18,406 nucleotides of DNA from Podaxis mareebaensis (taxonomy: Eukaryota > Basidiomycota > Agaricomycetes > Agaricales > Agaricaceae). The notes below the pieces were generated by a model. That model was not told where the DNA came from. It did no database searches and saw only the letters and a list, made by a program, of their open reading frames with translations. The DNA lies in contig JAEUWP010000516.1 of the NCBI GenBank assembly GCA_018524725.1, forward strand, positions 1-18,406, in the 5' to 3' direction. A program made the translations under genes and the position numbers. Shown piece by piece: positions 1-9,027 of the stretch (position 1 is its first letter; each line of letters starts with the position of its first letter).

Positions 1-1266
1 TTGGGACAACACCATCGAGTGTTGGACTCACGAACATCTGGAAATCCGACCGATCTCCCCCATCCATATAACCCCTCAAGTAATGTCTACCAGACTGCTA
101 CCTCCCTCGCCCAGGCCACTGGTTATCCAAGCGCAGCCGACGCACTTGCAGACCCATGAAGCTGGAACCCACCAGCTCCAGAACCAGGAGATGAGTTATG
201 GTTTAATTTCCGAGATGCTGCTACCCGAGCAACACGACCCCTCTACAACATCGCCTCGCAATACAGAATGCAACATCAGGTCCAGTACACAAAGAACCTC
301 GTCAGACAGGCGTGTACCTTTCTCACCACCACCTCAACCACAGAGACCCCTGCCTTCGTCGCCTTGCTCCATCAACAATATGGAAGCAAGCATGCCACGG
401 CACACTCTTCCTCCTCAAACTCCTCCTCCTCCACTCACGCCCAACACGCAGAGATGGATCGAGTATCTCAGTCTCAAGAGTCCAGTGCAACAGATACTGG
501 AAGCCGAACACGAATTACACCAGAGAACTACCCCTGGCAGTATCAACGAGATCAAGGAATCCTTGTTGCTGAGGGAAGAGCCTATTCCCATCGAGCACGA
601 CCTGACCCATTCGTCCCAGAGACCCTTCAGTCTCGAGCTAAGGCTTCAGTCGAACAGAAGCCTGACATCACCACCTACCCGAACTTACCAACCCTCGTAA
701 ACATCTTGACTCTGCAAGGAGAATTGAACCCCATCTCCAAATACCCCAATTGGGAGCGCCACATTCGATGACGAACTCTTCCTCTCACCGTCGCAAAACT
801 TCTTCCTCCCAATCTTCTCAGAGTATATGCACAAGGCTGCTGGCTTTGTTTAGGAGTAGGGCATATCGCTTCCGACTGTCCTAACCACATGTGCCGATTC
901 TGTCAAGGATGAAATCACCACTCTTGGCAGTGCATTCAATGTCCTCAAACCCCTGTCATTCCGTCTCGCTATCAATCCCCCATCAACGCCCCTACGTACG
1001 AAGAAGCCAAGAAGCGTGTCCGGTTTCTCACCAATGCTCTGACTCTCGGCCAAAGAGGACAACAGAATATGTTGTACGAAGATGCTTTCACCCTCATCCC
1101 TCGACCCATCCCTCGCAATTGTGGAGCTTTGGAAAATACCACCACTGAGTATACTTTCAATCCCGTCACGAAGCAGACTGAAGGACGACACATCACAACT
1201 AACAACGTCCCTATCCAAAACCAATCCAAGCAATGCCTCACAGAGATTGACACTTGTTATAGGTAG
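1..1266 (+). pseudogene. gag-like nucleocapsid polyprotein with two CCHC zinc knuckles, broken by TGA codons
   Basis: One frame (codons starting at base 1) reads through to a TAG at 1264-1266, with only three internal stops, all TGA: 157-159, 769-771 and 910-912. At 838-879 it encodes CWLCLGVGHIASDC, a C-x2-C-x4-H-x4-C zinc knuckle. A second knuckle (892-933, CRFC...NHHSWQC) has the third TGA in place of one residue between its second Cys and its His. Zinc knuckles of this form package retroelement RNA in Gag particles. The central part is Ser/Gln rich, and a second frame is also open at 83-700, so a frameshift there cannot be excluded. LINE ORF1 proteins carry similar knuckles; I prefer Gag because a polypurine tract and LTR follow at once. 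Confidence 0.6.
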
Positions 1267-1300
1267 ATCGATCTGGAGTTCGATTACACAAAGGGGATGA

Positions 1301-1954
1301 TGTTACACTCCTCTCGTTTCTGCCGCCGTCCCACCATCCATGTCTTTTCGCAGTCCCGCCTTATCATCCGCCAACTGCCTTCTCGTCTCTTGACTCCAAG
1401 CATCCACCTTGACTTGTCTTTCATCTCGACTTCAGCCCCACCTCGGATCCTCCGAAGATGCACTATGTTTAGCACTCGGGCTTGGTGATACGTTGTGTAA
1501 TAATAGCTTGCCTTCCATAGATCTCATCTTACCTTGGGCTCGGTCTTTCACACTTAGAGTATCAGAGTAACTACAAAGATTCTCCTTAAGGACATGTAGA
1601 ATAGCAATCGCCTTCGTATTTAGATAGTTCATAAAGTAAGTAGAACTTAGCTTTACGATCACTTGTACATAGCACGAGAATAGCGAGGACTGTCTTCCGC
1701 TTTATCTTCTTGCCGCATGAGAGCTCTACCTGCCTCGACAGGATAACTGGCGTAACAGCTAAACCTATGGAGTAGCCTGCGACCTTACAAGTCATATCTC
1801 TCCCTAGGCAGTCCCTGCGAGATTTCCAGCCAGCCTCTAGTTCTCTCTGGAGAATGGATGGGCGTTCTGCTTCAGGAACTTAATAGTGCTGGGGTGTCTT
1901 AGGACAGTATCTCTCCGCACTGAGACGACGTGTAGAAACCGTCTCTACATAACA
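1301..1954 (+). repeat. Long terminal repeat (3' LTR) preceded by a polypurine tract
   Basis: The 654-bp segment has 5-bp inverted ends (TGTTA at 1301, TAACA at 1950-1954), as LTRs do. Directly upstream is AAAGGGGATGA (1290-1300), a good polypurine tract for plus-strand priming. Directly downstream a LINE ORF1 frame starts in mid-protein, which fixes the right boundary. No second copy of this LTR is present in the window, so the call rests on ends, polypurine tract and junction. No gene is visible inside it. Confidence 0.55.
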
Positions 1955-3387
1955 GAGCCCCTTTGATGAGACAGGAAGCACCATTGATCATGATGCACCT
2001 GTTGATGAGAGAGGCAGCAAGGGTGCCATGCTGAGAGTCAACCAAGTTGATCCACACAGTGGCAGTGTCAGGCTTGGCAGAATTGTGGACAACACACAGG
2101 TGGTGCACATCAGAGGTGGGGAAGAAGGAGGAGGTGGAAGCCTCGGTCTTGACCTGGTCAGCTGTGAGGGTGAATCCATCAGCTGAGAAAAAGGGGATGT
2201 CCACAATCTTGATGAAAGATTGGGACACAGGAAGGGTGATGGAAGCACTTTTGAGTGCAGTGGGGAGGCAGGCAGAGAGGATGTCAAGGTCTGCCTGGGA
2301 AGGGACACCACCCATGGAGAAGGCAATGACACCAGAGTGGAAGTGGCCAGAGTCGACAGAGAGCACCAACTTGGCTTGAGTGAGCACTTGATTGAAGCAC
2401 ATGACAAGGGACTGGAGGGAGACGCAGGTGCTAGCTAGGTCACTAGCACTGGTGCTCAAGAAGAATTGATGCTGGGTAGGCCCCTGGGTCACATAGTAAG
2501 GCTTGTGCCTTGTGGAGGGGTTGGGTCCAGAAGGACCAGACTTGACATCACACGAGGGAGGGCTGGGCCTGTTGCGTAGAGGTTGAGGGGCACGTGAGGG
2601 AGGTCTGGGCCTGTCACATGGAGTGAGAGTCACATGGAGTGAGAGTCACCAGGGGGGGCTGAGGAAGCACTGGGGTCTGGGTAGAGGGCTGTGAGGCAGG
2701 TGCTGGTTGAGCATCTACCATTGCTGAGTCAGCCATTCCATGGAATGACATGTGTTGAGGGTGAGGCTGCTGCACTGGGAATAGCAAGGCAGTAATACTG
2801 CCTGGGGAAGGGGGGGATTGACAGATGGGGGGTGTACAATTGGCGAATAGATTCTTTGACTCCAATACAGCGATGAAGTCACAGATGGCAGCATAAAGGT
2901 GGGGTTCAGGAGAGGGAAGGTCTTCCTGAGTTGCCTTGTGAAGGTCTCAAGTCCACTCTAAGACAATGGACGTCATGGTTACTGGTTCCTCATCTTTCTC
3001 ATCCTGGACCTTGGTAGGGGTGGGAGAGGAAGGGAGAGTGGAAGGAGCAGCTTTAGGTGTTTTCTGCCTGAAGGGAGGGGAGACAGGGAGATCAAGCTCC
3101 ATGTCAGAAGAAGACCTGCTCTGGAGATGCCCAGTAGCATGCCTGAGAGGTGAAGAGAAGGGGAATCCAGCTTCGAATAAATCTCTGGCTGAAATATGAG
3201 AGGGAGTTTGTTGGCCACTTGAGCTTGACCGAGAAGGAGGGTTTGAGGATGCAGGTTCCTCAAGCACTGGTTGCAGGGGTTTGTATGATAAGTCTGACCA
3301 GCTGGAAGTGGTCAGGTGTTGCTGCTGGGGGGTCTCAGGGACCTCAGATAAGTTGAGGGGTTCGAATTTGTTCTTTTGTTTGCCCAT
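1955..3387 (-). pseudogene. LINE ORF1 (RNA-binding, Gag-like), truncated at its C-terminus
   Basis: The likely start is the ATG at 3387 (MGKQKNKFEPLN). The N-terminal third is Ser/Pro rich. The C-terminal half has the order seen in other ORF1s here: a stretch around FIKIVDIPFF, then VVHNSAKPDT, then VWINLVDSQ and INRCIMINGASCLIKG, after which zinc knuckles would follow. The LTR insertion at 1954/1955 removes them. Two further lesions are visible: an in-frame TGA at 2947-2949, and a 16-bp tandem duplication at 2613-2644 that shifts the frame. Dropping one duplicate rejoins the two halves in frame. The corresponding proteins bind LINE RNA. Confidence 0.7.
2613..2644. repeat. 16-bp tandem duplication causing a frameshift in ORF1
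   Basis: GTCACATGGAGTGAGA occurs twice in direct succession (2613-2628 and 2629-2644). Sixteen is not a multiple of three. On the minus strand the N-terminal part of ORF1 runs into a stop just after the repeat, while the C-terminal part is open in another frame. With one copy removed, the frames join without a stop. Confidence 0.85.
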
Positions 3388-3509
3388 AGTACCACGAATA
3401 ACTGACCACAAAGGGAGATGGTGGTGGTTACTGGAAAAGGAATGTGATGGTCAAAAGGGGGGTTGGTACTGGGGGTCTGGTCACTTTGAGGGGACATTTT
3501 TTGTGAGTT

Positions 3510-3623
3510 GAGGAATGAAGTTAGTTTTCCAAAGGCACCCTTTTTGTATCTGGCAGAGAAGGTTGAGGGCGGGTGTCCAGTCCAGACTTGGGCCTCAGAG
3601 GCTCAGCCCTAAGGGGGGAATAC
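3510..3623 (+). other. Probable 3' end of an LTR-retrotransposon internal region with polypurine tract
   Basis: The stretch ends in AAGGGGGGAA (3611-3620), a strong polypurine tract, directly before a TGTTAT LTR start at 3624. A plus-strand frame here reads PDLGLRGSALRGEY just before the LTR. In my recollection many basidiomycete Ty3-type pol genes end in a similar way, but I cannot confirm this by search. The rest of the internal region is replaced by the minus-strand LINE to its left. Confidence 0.35.
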
Positions 3624-4185
3624 TGTTATGGACTTCACTTCATGCCCATTAAACTCTCAGAGCCTTGGTTATGACCCAGATTCTGTGGATCATATTCAGT
3701 TTAACCTTTCTTCTGTTCCTGTCAGATATCTTCCCTTGTAAATACTTTTATCTGTCCCTGTCCCTTCTGTTATTTTCCTTATCAGAATTCTTTATCTGAT
3801 TATCTCATGTTTTTCCATTTATCCATAGCTTTTCCCTTCACCCTTGATTATCTCTTGCTTATCTAGGTTTTTCCATTATCTGATGTTTCACTTCTGCCCC
3901 CATCCTTTTGGACATCTGGATGCTTTGCAGACAGACTCCTTATTCTGGTATCTTCACCATGGTTATCAGTTCACATGTTTCTAGTATTCTCCTTTGAGTA
4001 GTTACTATTGTTTCTCACTTAACTACTACTCTCCAGACTTTATCCTGACTACTAGTATATAAGTAGGATCACTACTGTTTGTAGTCCTCAGTCAGAATAT
4101 CAACTTAGATTCTTTCTCCTCTCTCCTGCTTGTCCACTACAAGTCCATTCCTCAGTTTGGGATTGTCCTGTCTTTGTTACGAATA
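3624..4185 (+). repeat. Probable 3' LTR of a second LTR retrotransposon
   Basis: It begins TGTTATGGAC immediately after a polypurine tract. It contains a TATA box at 4056-4063, followed by a pyrimidine-rich leader, and may end near GTTACGAATA (4176-4185). That right end does not mirror the left end exactly, so the boundary is a guess. No gene is visible. The plus orientation is supported by both the polypurine tract and the TATA box. Confidence 0.4.
4056..4063 (+). promoter_or_regulatory. TATA box inside the LTR
   Basis: TATATAAG stands about 130 bases before the presumed LTR end and is followed by a C/T-rich stretch (about 4100-4140), as in U3/R regions of fungal LTRs. There is no experimental support; the call depends on the LTR assignment. 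Confidence 0.35.
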
Positions 4186-5040
4186 TTGCAGACTCCAAGA
4201 TCACCAAGGAGACCGAAGAGCCTGAGCAGCAAACTTACAAAGAATGGGATCTGATGAAGCACATGATGGTAAGCCTCTGGCAGGAAACCGTGGAGTTGTG
4301 ACAGACACTTGATTGGGAAATGTGCGAGAAGGTAGATGAAGCATGTCACTATCATGGAGTATACTTTCCATGCGATGATGACTTGTGATCGAACGCTGAA
4401 CTTACTATTACCTTTCCTAGACACTTTCCTATATTTGGACCAGGTATCAGTTTCACTTCCTCTGTCATATTTATGCCTGCATCAATTATGTTCACTCATG
4501 CAGACTTTTGCCTCATGACATATGCTTTCCTCTTATTCGACCTCTATGTTACTATTGATCTACTCCCTAAAGTAGTCATAGGACTTGGTATATGTACAAC
4601 GCCTGGACATGTAGATTAGCCAAGTCTAATCTTAAAGTGTGTTACCTCCTCTTGGTACTTAAATAAGTCCTTGAGCACTAATACCACTTTAAGTCTACAT
4701 CTCTTCGCCCTTGTGTGCAGCTTTTCCCTCTCAGGCTTCTCGTCAGTGTTTTGTCCTATGGAGTGTGTGATCTATACGAGTTTGCTGCCTAGAGACAATG
4801 TGAACAGCCACCCAAGGTTAAACAGAGCAGCTCCTTCAGACCTGTATAGGACAAGGACCTCTGCTCATCTCACTTACAAGGATAGGCTCTGACTTAGGTG
4901 TCACTTAGCCAAAGAAGAACCTTGTAACAGTCTTCATCCAATCTCTGTCCACTCATCCACTTGAGTCTGTAGTTGGTCAAGTGAGGCCACCATGGTATCA
5001 GAGGGGCACAACACATAAGTTGAAGCCAAGGCCTCAACCC
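4186..5040. other. Unassigned stretch, no gene recognised
   Basis: Only short open frames occur here, up to about 90 codons on either strand, and none shows a family I know. Around 4186-4260 a plus frame reads KETEEPEQQTYKEWD and meets ATG|GTAAG, which could be an exon end, but nothing downstream supports a gene. A few CpGs remain up to 4778; after that they vanish. It may be flanking DNA or an unrecognised repeat. Confidence 0.4.
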
Positions 5041-5079
5041 CATGTCTGCACACATCTGCCCTTGGCCACCTGTGGTCTG

Positions 5080-6284
5080 CCCCCATCTGGAGTCAGTTCT
5101 TAACACCATATGTGTCCCCTCTACCATCACCCCATTAGTGACAGATCCAACTTGTAGTGGATCTTTGACTTCCTCTGTATGAACCCAGTGGCCTTCTCAT
5201 TCACCAACCAAATCCAAGGCCTACAGTTGAGGACAACCAAACATGACAACTTGGGTATCAGCTGATAGTGCATTTCCTGGATCAAATTTCAGCCAGGGAT
5301 AGACTTGGACAAGCAAAAGGAGTCAAAATATGCATTTATTGAAAAAATTACACAACTTTTTATGGTGGCCAAAATTTTTTCAAGATTTCAACAGTACATG
5401 AGAGGGACTATATAGGCTATTTTTGACAGAAGAAGCAGTTGAGGATGCCATTACAAAGCCATCACTGTGCTCTTTGGGACACTTCAGTGCACTTTCTGTT
5501 TTTGGACTGCCCACACTGCTGCCCAACCACCCTTTCAATATGCACCCATGAAGCATGAGGTCCAGTTGATGAAAGAATGAATGGTGTCAGGAGTACTGAT
5601 TTGTAACCCTGAAGTGTTTTGGGCAACCCTGGAGTTTGCCAGGGTGGCCATGTGCCATGTTGATGCAAGTCAGGAACCAAATCAACAACCTTTTTTTTGC
5701 ATCTATGCATCTCATTCATGTCCTTTCAATGTCAAAATCTTGCTGTAAATAGTCTAGACACTTTCTTAATCATTTCTTTACTATTTTTTACCATATTTCC
5801 AAAGTGGCCAAATTTTGCAGGGTGAATTGGTCCTAAATAGGAATAAATAATAAACAGTTCATGCAAATATGCTCCATTAGTTGCCTAGTGACTGTTTCTG
5901 GTGTTCTTTGGTGAAAATGACCATTTGTGGCCATGGGAAAAAAATAGTTCACAAAAGTTGTTGTATTTGGTTGTCCTCAACTGTATTACTCTCAAAGACT
6001 TTGATACTTGGTGCCTCACTAGAAGGGAGCATATAGCAGTAAATCATGGTGTCAATGATGTCCATTAACAGGGTCTTCTTTTATGACCCTATTAAACATA
6101 TTTGGGCTTGCCTTATAGCTAGCTCCAATACTCCCCTCCTCTTCTTTTTCAATGTTTTTCTTCTTTCTCTCCCCTTCTTTCTTTTGTTTCTTTCTTGTTT
6201 TCCTTTGTTTCAGTACTTGGGACTGCTACTATATGCCTGTTTGTATTAGCTAGTCTAGTGCAATAAACTATGAATTTAAAAAAA
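5080..6284 (+). mobile_element. LINE 3' end (ORF2 C-terminus, 3' UTR, poly(A)), split by a TIR element
   Basis: Aligned by eye with the young minus-strand LINE (16161-16400 and its 3' UTR), about 5080-5221 matches the C-terminal coding part and 5986-6284 matches the last codons, stop and 3' UTR. The two halves abut exactly if 5224-5983 and one TA are removed: CAAATCCAAGGCCTA joins TTACTCTCAAAG, against CAGATTCAAGGACCCATCAC in the young copy. The 3' UTR ends with GGGACTGCTA, TAGCTAG and a CAATAAA signal, then seven A (6278-6284). The protein frame is lost through many substitutions, and I see no CpG, so this is an old copy. The left boundary is uncertain because similarity fades before 5080. 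Confidence 0.65.
5224..5983. mobile_element. Non-autonomous TA-flanked terminal-inverted-repeat element (MITE-like)
   Basis: Perfect 18-bp inverted ends CAGTTGAGGACAACCAAA stand at 5224-5241 and 5966-5983, with weaker similarity for about 12 more bases. TA flanks both ends (5222-5223 and 5984-5985), as expected for Tc1/mariner-type insertion. The element sits inside a LINE 3' end, and removing it with one TA restores the LINE. No transposase is recognisable; the longest frame (5462-5719, minus, 85 codons) matches nothing I know. I infer a deletion derivative or MITE mobilised in trans. Confidence 0.75.
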
Positions 6285-6657
6285 TGCCCAACTCATCCCA
6301 CACTGCTCTACACTTGCATACTAAACCAGGTCAGTGCTTAACTTATCTATTCAACACCCAAATCAACCTTTATCAATACCCTTGGCACTACATTTAGCAA
6401 ATGCCTCTTGTGCTTATGACCTAGCTTTCTCTTCTCTTGCATTATTAGTTGTTTCATCTGATGTGTCCATTCCCAAAGATCCTTCTGTTTCCACTACATC
6501 TTCTTCAATCATTTTCAATTCCTCTAATTCAGACATTCTTTCTTCTTTGGTCTGTCCCTGTAGGGAGGTCCTTTCTTCAGATGCAAAGCCTTATGACTTA
6601 TATTTAAGCCTCTTCTCTTCCATTTTTCTAGCTCCTTCTTGCAATGTCTCCTTCTAA
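6285..6657 (+). pseudogene. LINE ORF2 fragment: linker and N-terminal part of the RNase H domain
   Basis: The frame at 6334-6657 aligns with residues about 305-412 of the young LINE ORF2: LALHLANAS...DLAFSS against MALHIANAS...DLSFSS, SIIFNSSNSDILSS against FLVFNSSDLDIISS, and LYLSLFSSIFLA against LRLGLFSSISLA. The catalytic-Asp motif ATDGS has become SSDVS. Nucleotide similarity extends left to the poly(A) at 6284: CCCAACT there corresponds to the DTQL region of ORF2. Arginines have become Cys or Tyr, consistent with CpG loss. The fragment stops after 6657, before the last two RNase H motifs. Confidence 0.7.
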
Positions 6658-7381
6658 ACCCCATAAGAAATAGATCTCCTCAGAAAGGTTGATAGTCCAT
6701 AAAAGGTAATACTGAGTCCAAAGTATAATAATAGTACATGTCAACAAGATGAAGCATGGCCAATGGCTGAGGTACAGTACAAGACAATGAGTAAAGATGA
6801 GGTGGAAGTAAGATACAAAGAAAAAGAGGCATAGTAATGAAGGTTGTTGAGGTTCATAACAATAGATATGTTCCAGTGGTACTAAACATATGAGTGAATG
6901 AGATGTTCTCCCATCTGATGCATAGGACTTCAGTTATTATCCAATAGTTTTTGTAGAAAGGTGGTCCTGAAGTCTAGGGGAGGTCACTGGATGGTAGGTA
7001 GAATGTCTGCATGGTGATACAGCTAGTAGTTGATAGACTGTGTTCATAACACAGGCTCAGAATAAGGACTAATTGTTCTTGATAGTATGAAGACAAGCTT
7101 CTGTGGCATCAAACTTGTGGAGAAAGAGTGCATTCTCCCAGGCAATATAAAGGACTTCATTCACTATGCAGTCACTACTGTAGAAAGAAGGTTCAAGCAA
7201 CTAATGCTCTAGTAAGAATATGAAAGCATGACTGGATAGGTGCTGTTATACAAATTGTAGGTTGAAGTTTGGATAAAAATATTTGTTAGCCTCAATAGAG
7301 GGTAGAAATCACTAAGCTGAAGGAAAAGAGGTTTACACAGTAATGTAGTTGAGAAGCTGGCAGGTAATGCTTATAATATAG
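6658..7381. other. Gene-free, purine-rich stretch
   Basis: I find no convincing coding frame on either strand, no CpG and no known motif. Two parts (about 6845-6985 and 7040-7215) resemble each other loosely, sharing GTTCATAACA, TTCTCCCA, AGGACTTCA and TGTAGAAAG in the same order, which suggests an old imperfect duplication. The missing N-terminal part of the helicase would be expected here but is not visible. Confidence 0.5.
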
Positions 7382-7629
7382 AGTATATTCAACCATTACT
7401 TTGTGACTTTCACTGATGACATGACCAAGGTCCACAACATCCACAGAACTCTATGGATTGTCCTTGATGAAGTCCACTATGTGTTGACTTCCTGGGACTA
7501 TTACCACTTCATGGAGAAGATGTGGCAGGTTCAAACTGTACCTGCTCAACTCACCCTTATGTCTGCCATCATTCCTGTTGCCATGGAGTCAGAGCTCAAG
7601 CACAACCTTTGGCTAATGCTCAATACACA

Positions 7630-7838
7630 CAGTGAGCAACAAAACTGTTCCAATGTTTGGAACTTTTAGAAAGAAATTACAATATCTATGAACTGGTTAA
7701 AGTGACTACCTCCAAAATATTTATGAGAATAGCCTAGTTCCTTAACTTTGATCCCATCAAGTCTTATTATGTAATTAGTTTAGCCTCATTTAATATCAAT
7801 TATTGGGTCAATATTACTCATTGGAACAGTTTTGTTGC
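7630..7838. repeat. Left terminal inverted-repeat arm of the Tc1-like element
   Basis: The arm begins with GCAACAAAACTGTTCCAAT (from about 7636) and ends with the same motif inverted, ATTGGAACAGTTTTGTTGC (7820-7838). It is a diverged reverse complement of the arm at 9028-9233, sharing AAAATATTTAT, ATAGCCTA and CATTTAATAT in order. Confidence 0.8.
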
Positions 7839-7870
7839 TGATGTTCTAACACATATACACAAGGGTATAA

Positions 7871-8886
7871 CTAGTACTTGGTGTATCCTCCATTAGCCTT
7901 TATCACTGCTTCTATCCTCCTAGGCATACTTTCAATCAACTTCTGACACTCAGAAGCTGGTATGTCATTCCACTGGTCCTGCACCCTCTCCCATAGTTCA
8001 TTTATTCCCTTGGGTGGAGATTCATACTCTCCTAGTTTTTTCTTGAGGTAATCCTATAAGTGTTCAATGGGATTGAGGTCTGGAGACTGTGCTGGCCATG
8101 AAAGAACCTTGAATTGGTTCTCCTGAAACCAGGCTGTAGCTTTTTTGCTCTTGGGCTTGGGGTCATTATCCTGTTGAAAAATCATTTCATCCTTCTCCAG
8201 CCCATACCACTCCACAGTCCTCCCAAGTTCATCTTCCAGAATGCTCACATAGAGGTTACCATCCATTTTCCCATCAATCTTGGTTGCAAACCCAGTTCCT
8301 TCCCACAACATACAGCCCCAAATCATGAGTGATCCTCCTCCAAACTTGACTGTTCCCTCTATCAGCCTATCACTAAGGCCCTCTCCTGGCCTTTTCCATC
8401 CCCATTTCCTACCATCTGACCCCAACCTATTGATCTTAGTCTCATCAGACCATATAACCTTCTTCTAGTCCTCCAGGGTCCAATGCTGGTGTGCCAAAGC
8501 AAAGTCCATCCTTTCCCTTCTATGCCTAGCACTAAGGAAAGGTTTTTTCTTCTTCACTACAGCCTTGAGACCTGCCTTCCTCAAGTATCTTCTGACAGTC
8601 TGAGATGAGACTGATGTCTCATTCACCCTATTCAGTGACTTAGTCACATCCTGGGCAGTATCAGCCTTGCCAGAGCCAATGAGATGAAGGGCATGTCTAA
8701 TATTAGCAGGAGTGAGTTTCTGAGGACAGCCTCCAGGGTTGTGGGAAAGTGTGGGAAAGTGCTGAGAGCACATTAGGAGATAGAAGACTTGGAAACACCA
8801 GTAGTGGCATGGATCTGGGCATATGTTTTGCCATCAGAAAGCATAGAGAGGATAGTAGCTTTAGTAGAGGAGGAGAGAGAGTGCAT
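7871..8886 (-). pseudogene. Tc1-like transposase (DD34E), broken by two TAG codons and one frameshift
   Basis: The start ATG is at 8886-8884. The N-terminus (KATILSMLSDGKTYAQIHATTGVSKSSIS) is a helix-turn-helix DNA-binding domain. A one-base deletion near 8774 shifts the frame into GGCPQKLTPANIRHALHLI, a second HTH. The catalytic triad is intact: D in WSDETKI (near 8449), D in FQQDNDPK and E in PDLNPIEHL, with 34 residues between the last two. Stops are TAG at 8465-8467 (ED*KKVIWSDE) and 8054-8056 (EHL*DYL). Both positions are Trp in relatives, so each is TGG to TAG. The gene ends at TAG 7871-7873 after GGYTKY. Total length near 338 residues is normal for the family. The protein cuts and pastes the element; this copy cannot be active. 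Confidence 0.9.
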
Positions 8887-9027
8887 GATACACAGAAGGG
8901 GTAAGGCCTGATGGAAAATGGTTGTCATCAGGTCTATAAATACAGGAGGAGTGATCAGTCACATGATCTTGTTGAATGCAATCAACAAAGTCACATGAAC
9001 TGTTTATCTTTTCCTGCTTCATAGTCT

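Larger units (their letters stand above)
1..1954 (+). mobile_element. LTR retroelement, gag followed directly by the 3' LTR (5' end outside window)
   Basis: A decayed gag-like reading frame (1-1266) is followed after 22 bases by a polypurine tract (AAAGGGGATGA, 1290-1300) and a sequence with the inverted ends TGTTA...TAACA (1301-1954). Immediately after 1954 a minus-strand LINE ORF1 begins in mid-gene, so the element was inserted into that LINE. No protease, reverse transcriptase or integrase lies between gag and the LTR. Either pol was deleted or this is a non-autonomous gag-only element. The 5' LTR and primer-binding site would lie left of the window. CpG is moderately frequent, so the copy looks younger than the material at 4800-9600. 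Confidence 0.6.
1955..3500 (-). mobile_element. LINE fragment containing ORF1, cut by the LTR insertion
   Basis: This minus-strand segment encodes a LINE ORF1 related to those at 10378-10885 and 12200-13114. Its 3' part is missing because the LTR element ends at 1954, in mid-gene. Its 5' boundary is not sharp. Coding-like sequence starts near 3497, and plus-strand sequence ending in a polypurine tract and LTR begins near 3520. CpG is sparse but not absent. Because ORF2 is not visible, it could be a full LINE or another copy of the ORF1-only type seen at 10120-10885. Confidence 0.65.

Noticed and set aside
7..24. CAACAC/GTGTTG hairpin at the window edge.
   Set aside because: A 6-bp stem inside a coding frame with no T run or supporting context is likely chance.
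4992..5005. TGGTATCAGAGGGG resembles the plant-type initiator-tRNA primer-binding site.
   Set aside because: Fungal initiator tRNAs as I know them do not end in the matching sequence, no LTR end is convincing just upstream, and LINE-like sequence follows soon after.
5462..5719. 85-codon minus-strand frame inside the TIR element as a transposase remnant.
   Set aside because: No DDE motif, HTH or other known signature is visible, and frames of this length arise by chance in CpG-free DNA.
6046..6249. Plus-strand frame with a Phe/Leu-rich, membrane-like segment.
   Set aside because: The hydrophobic run comes from the T/C-rich LINE 3' UTR, which aligns with the UTR of the young copy.
8741..8760. 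10-bp tandem repeat GTGGGAAAGT as the cause of the transposase frameshift.
   Set aside because: Removing one copy does not bring the two frames together, and the sequence with both copies encodes a normal-looking segment. A one-base deletion near 8774 fits better.
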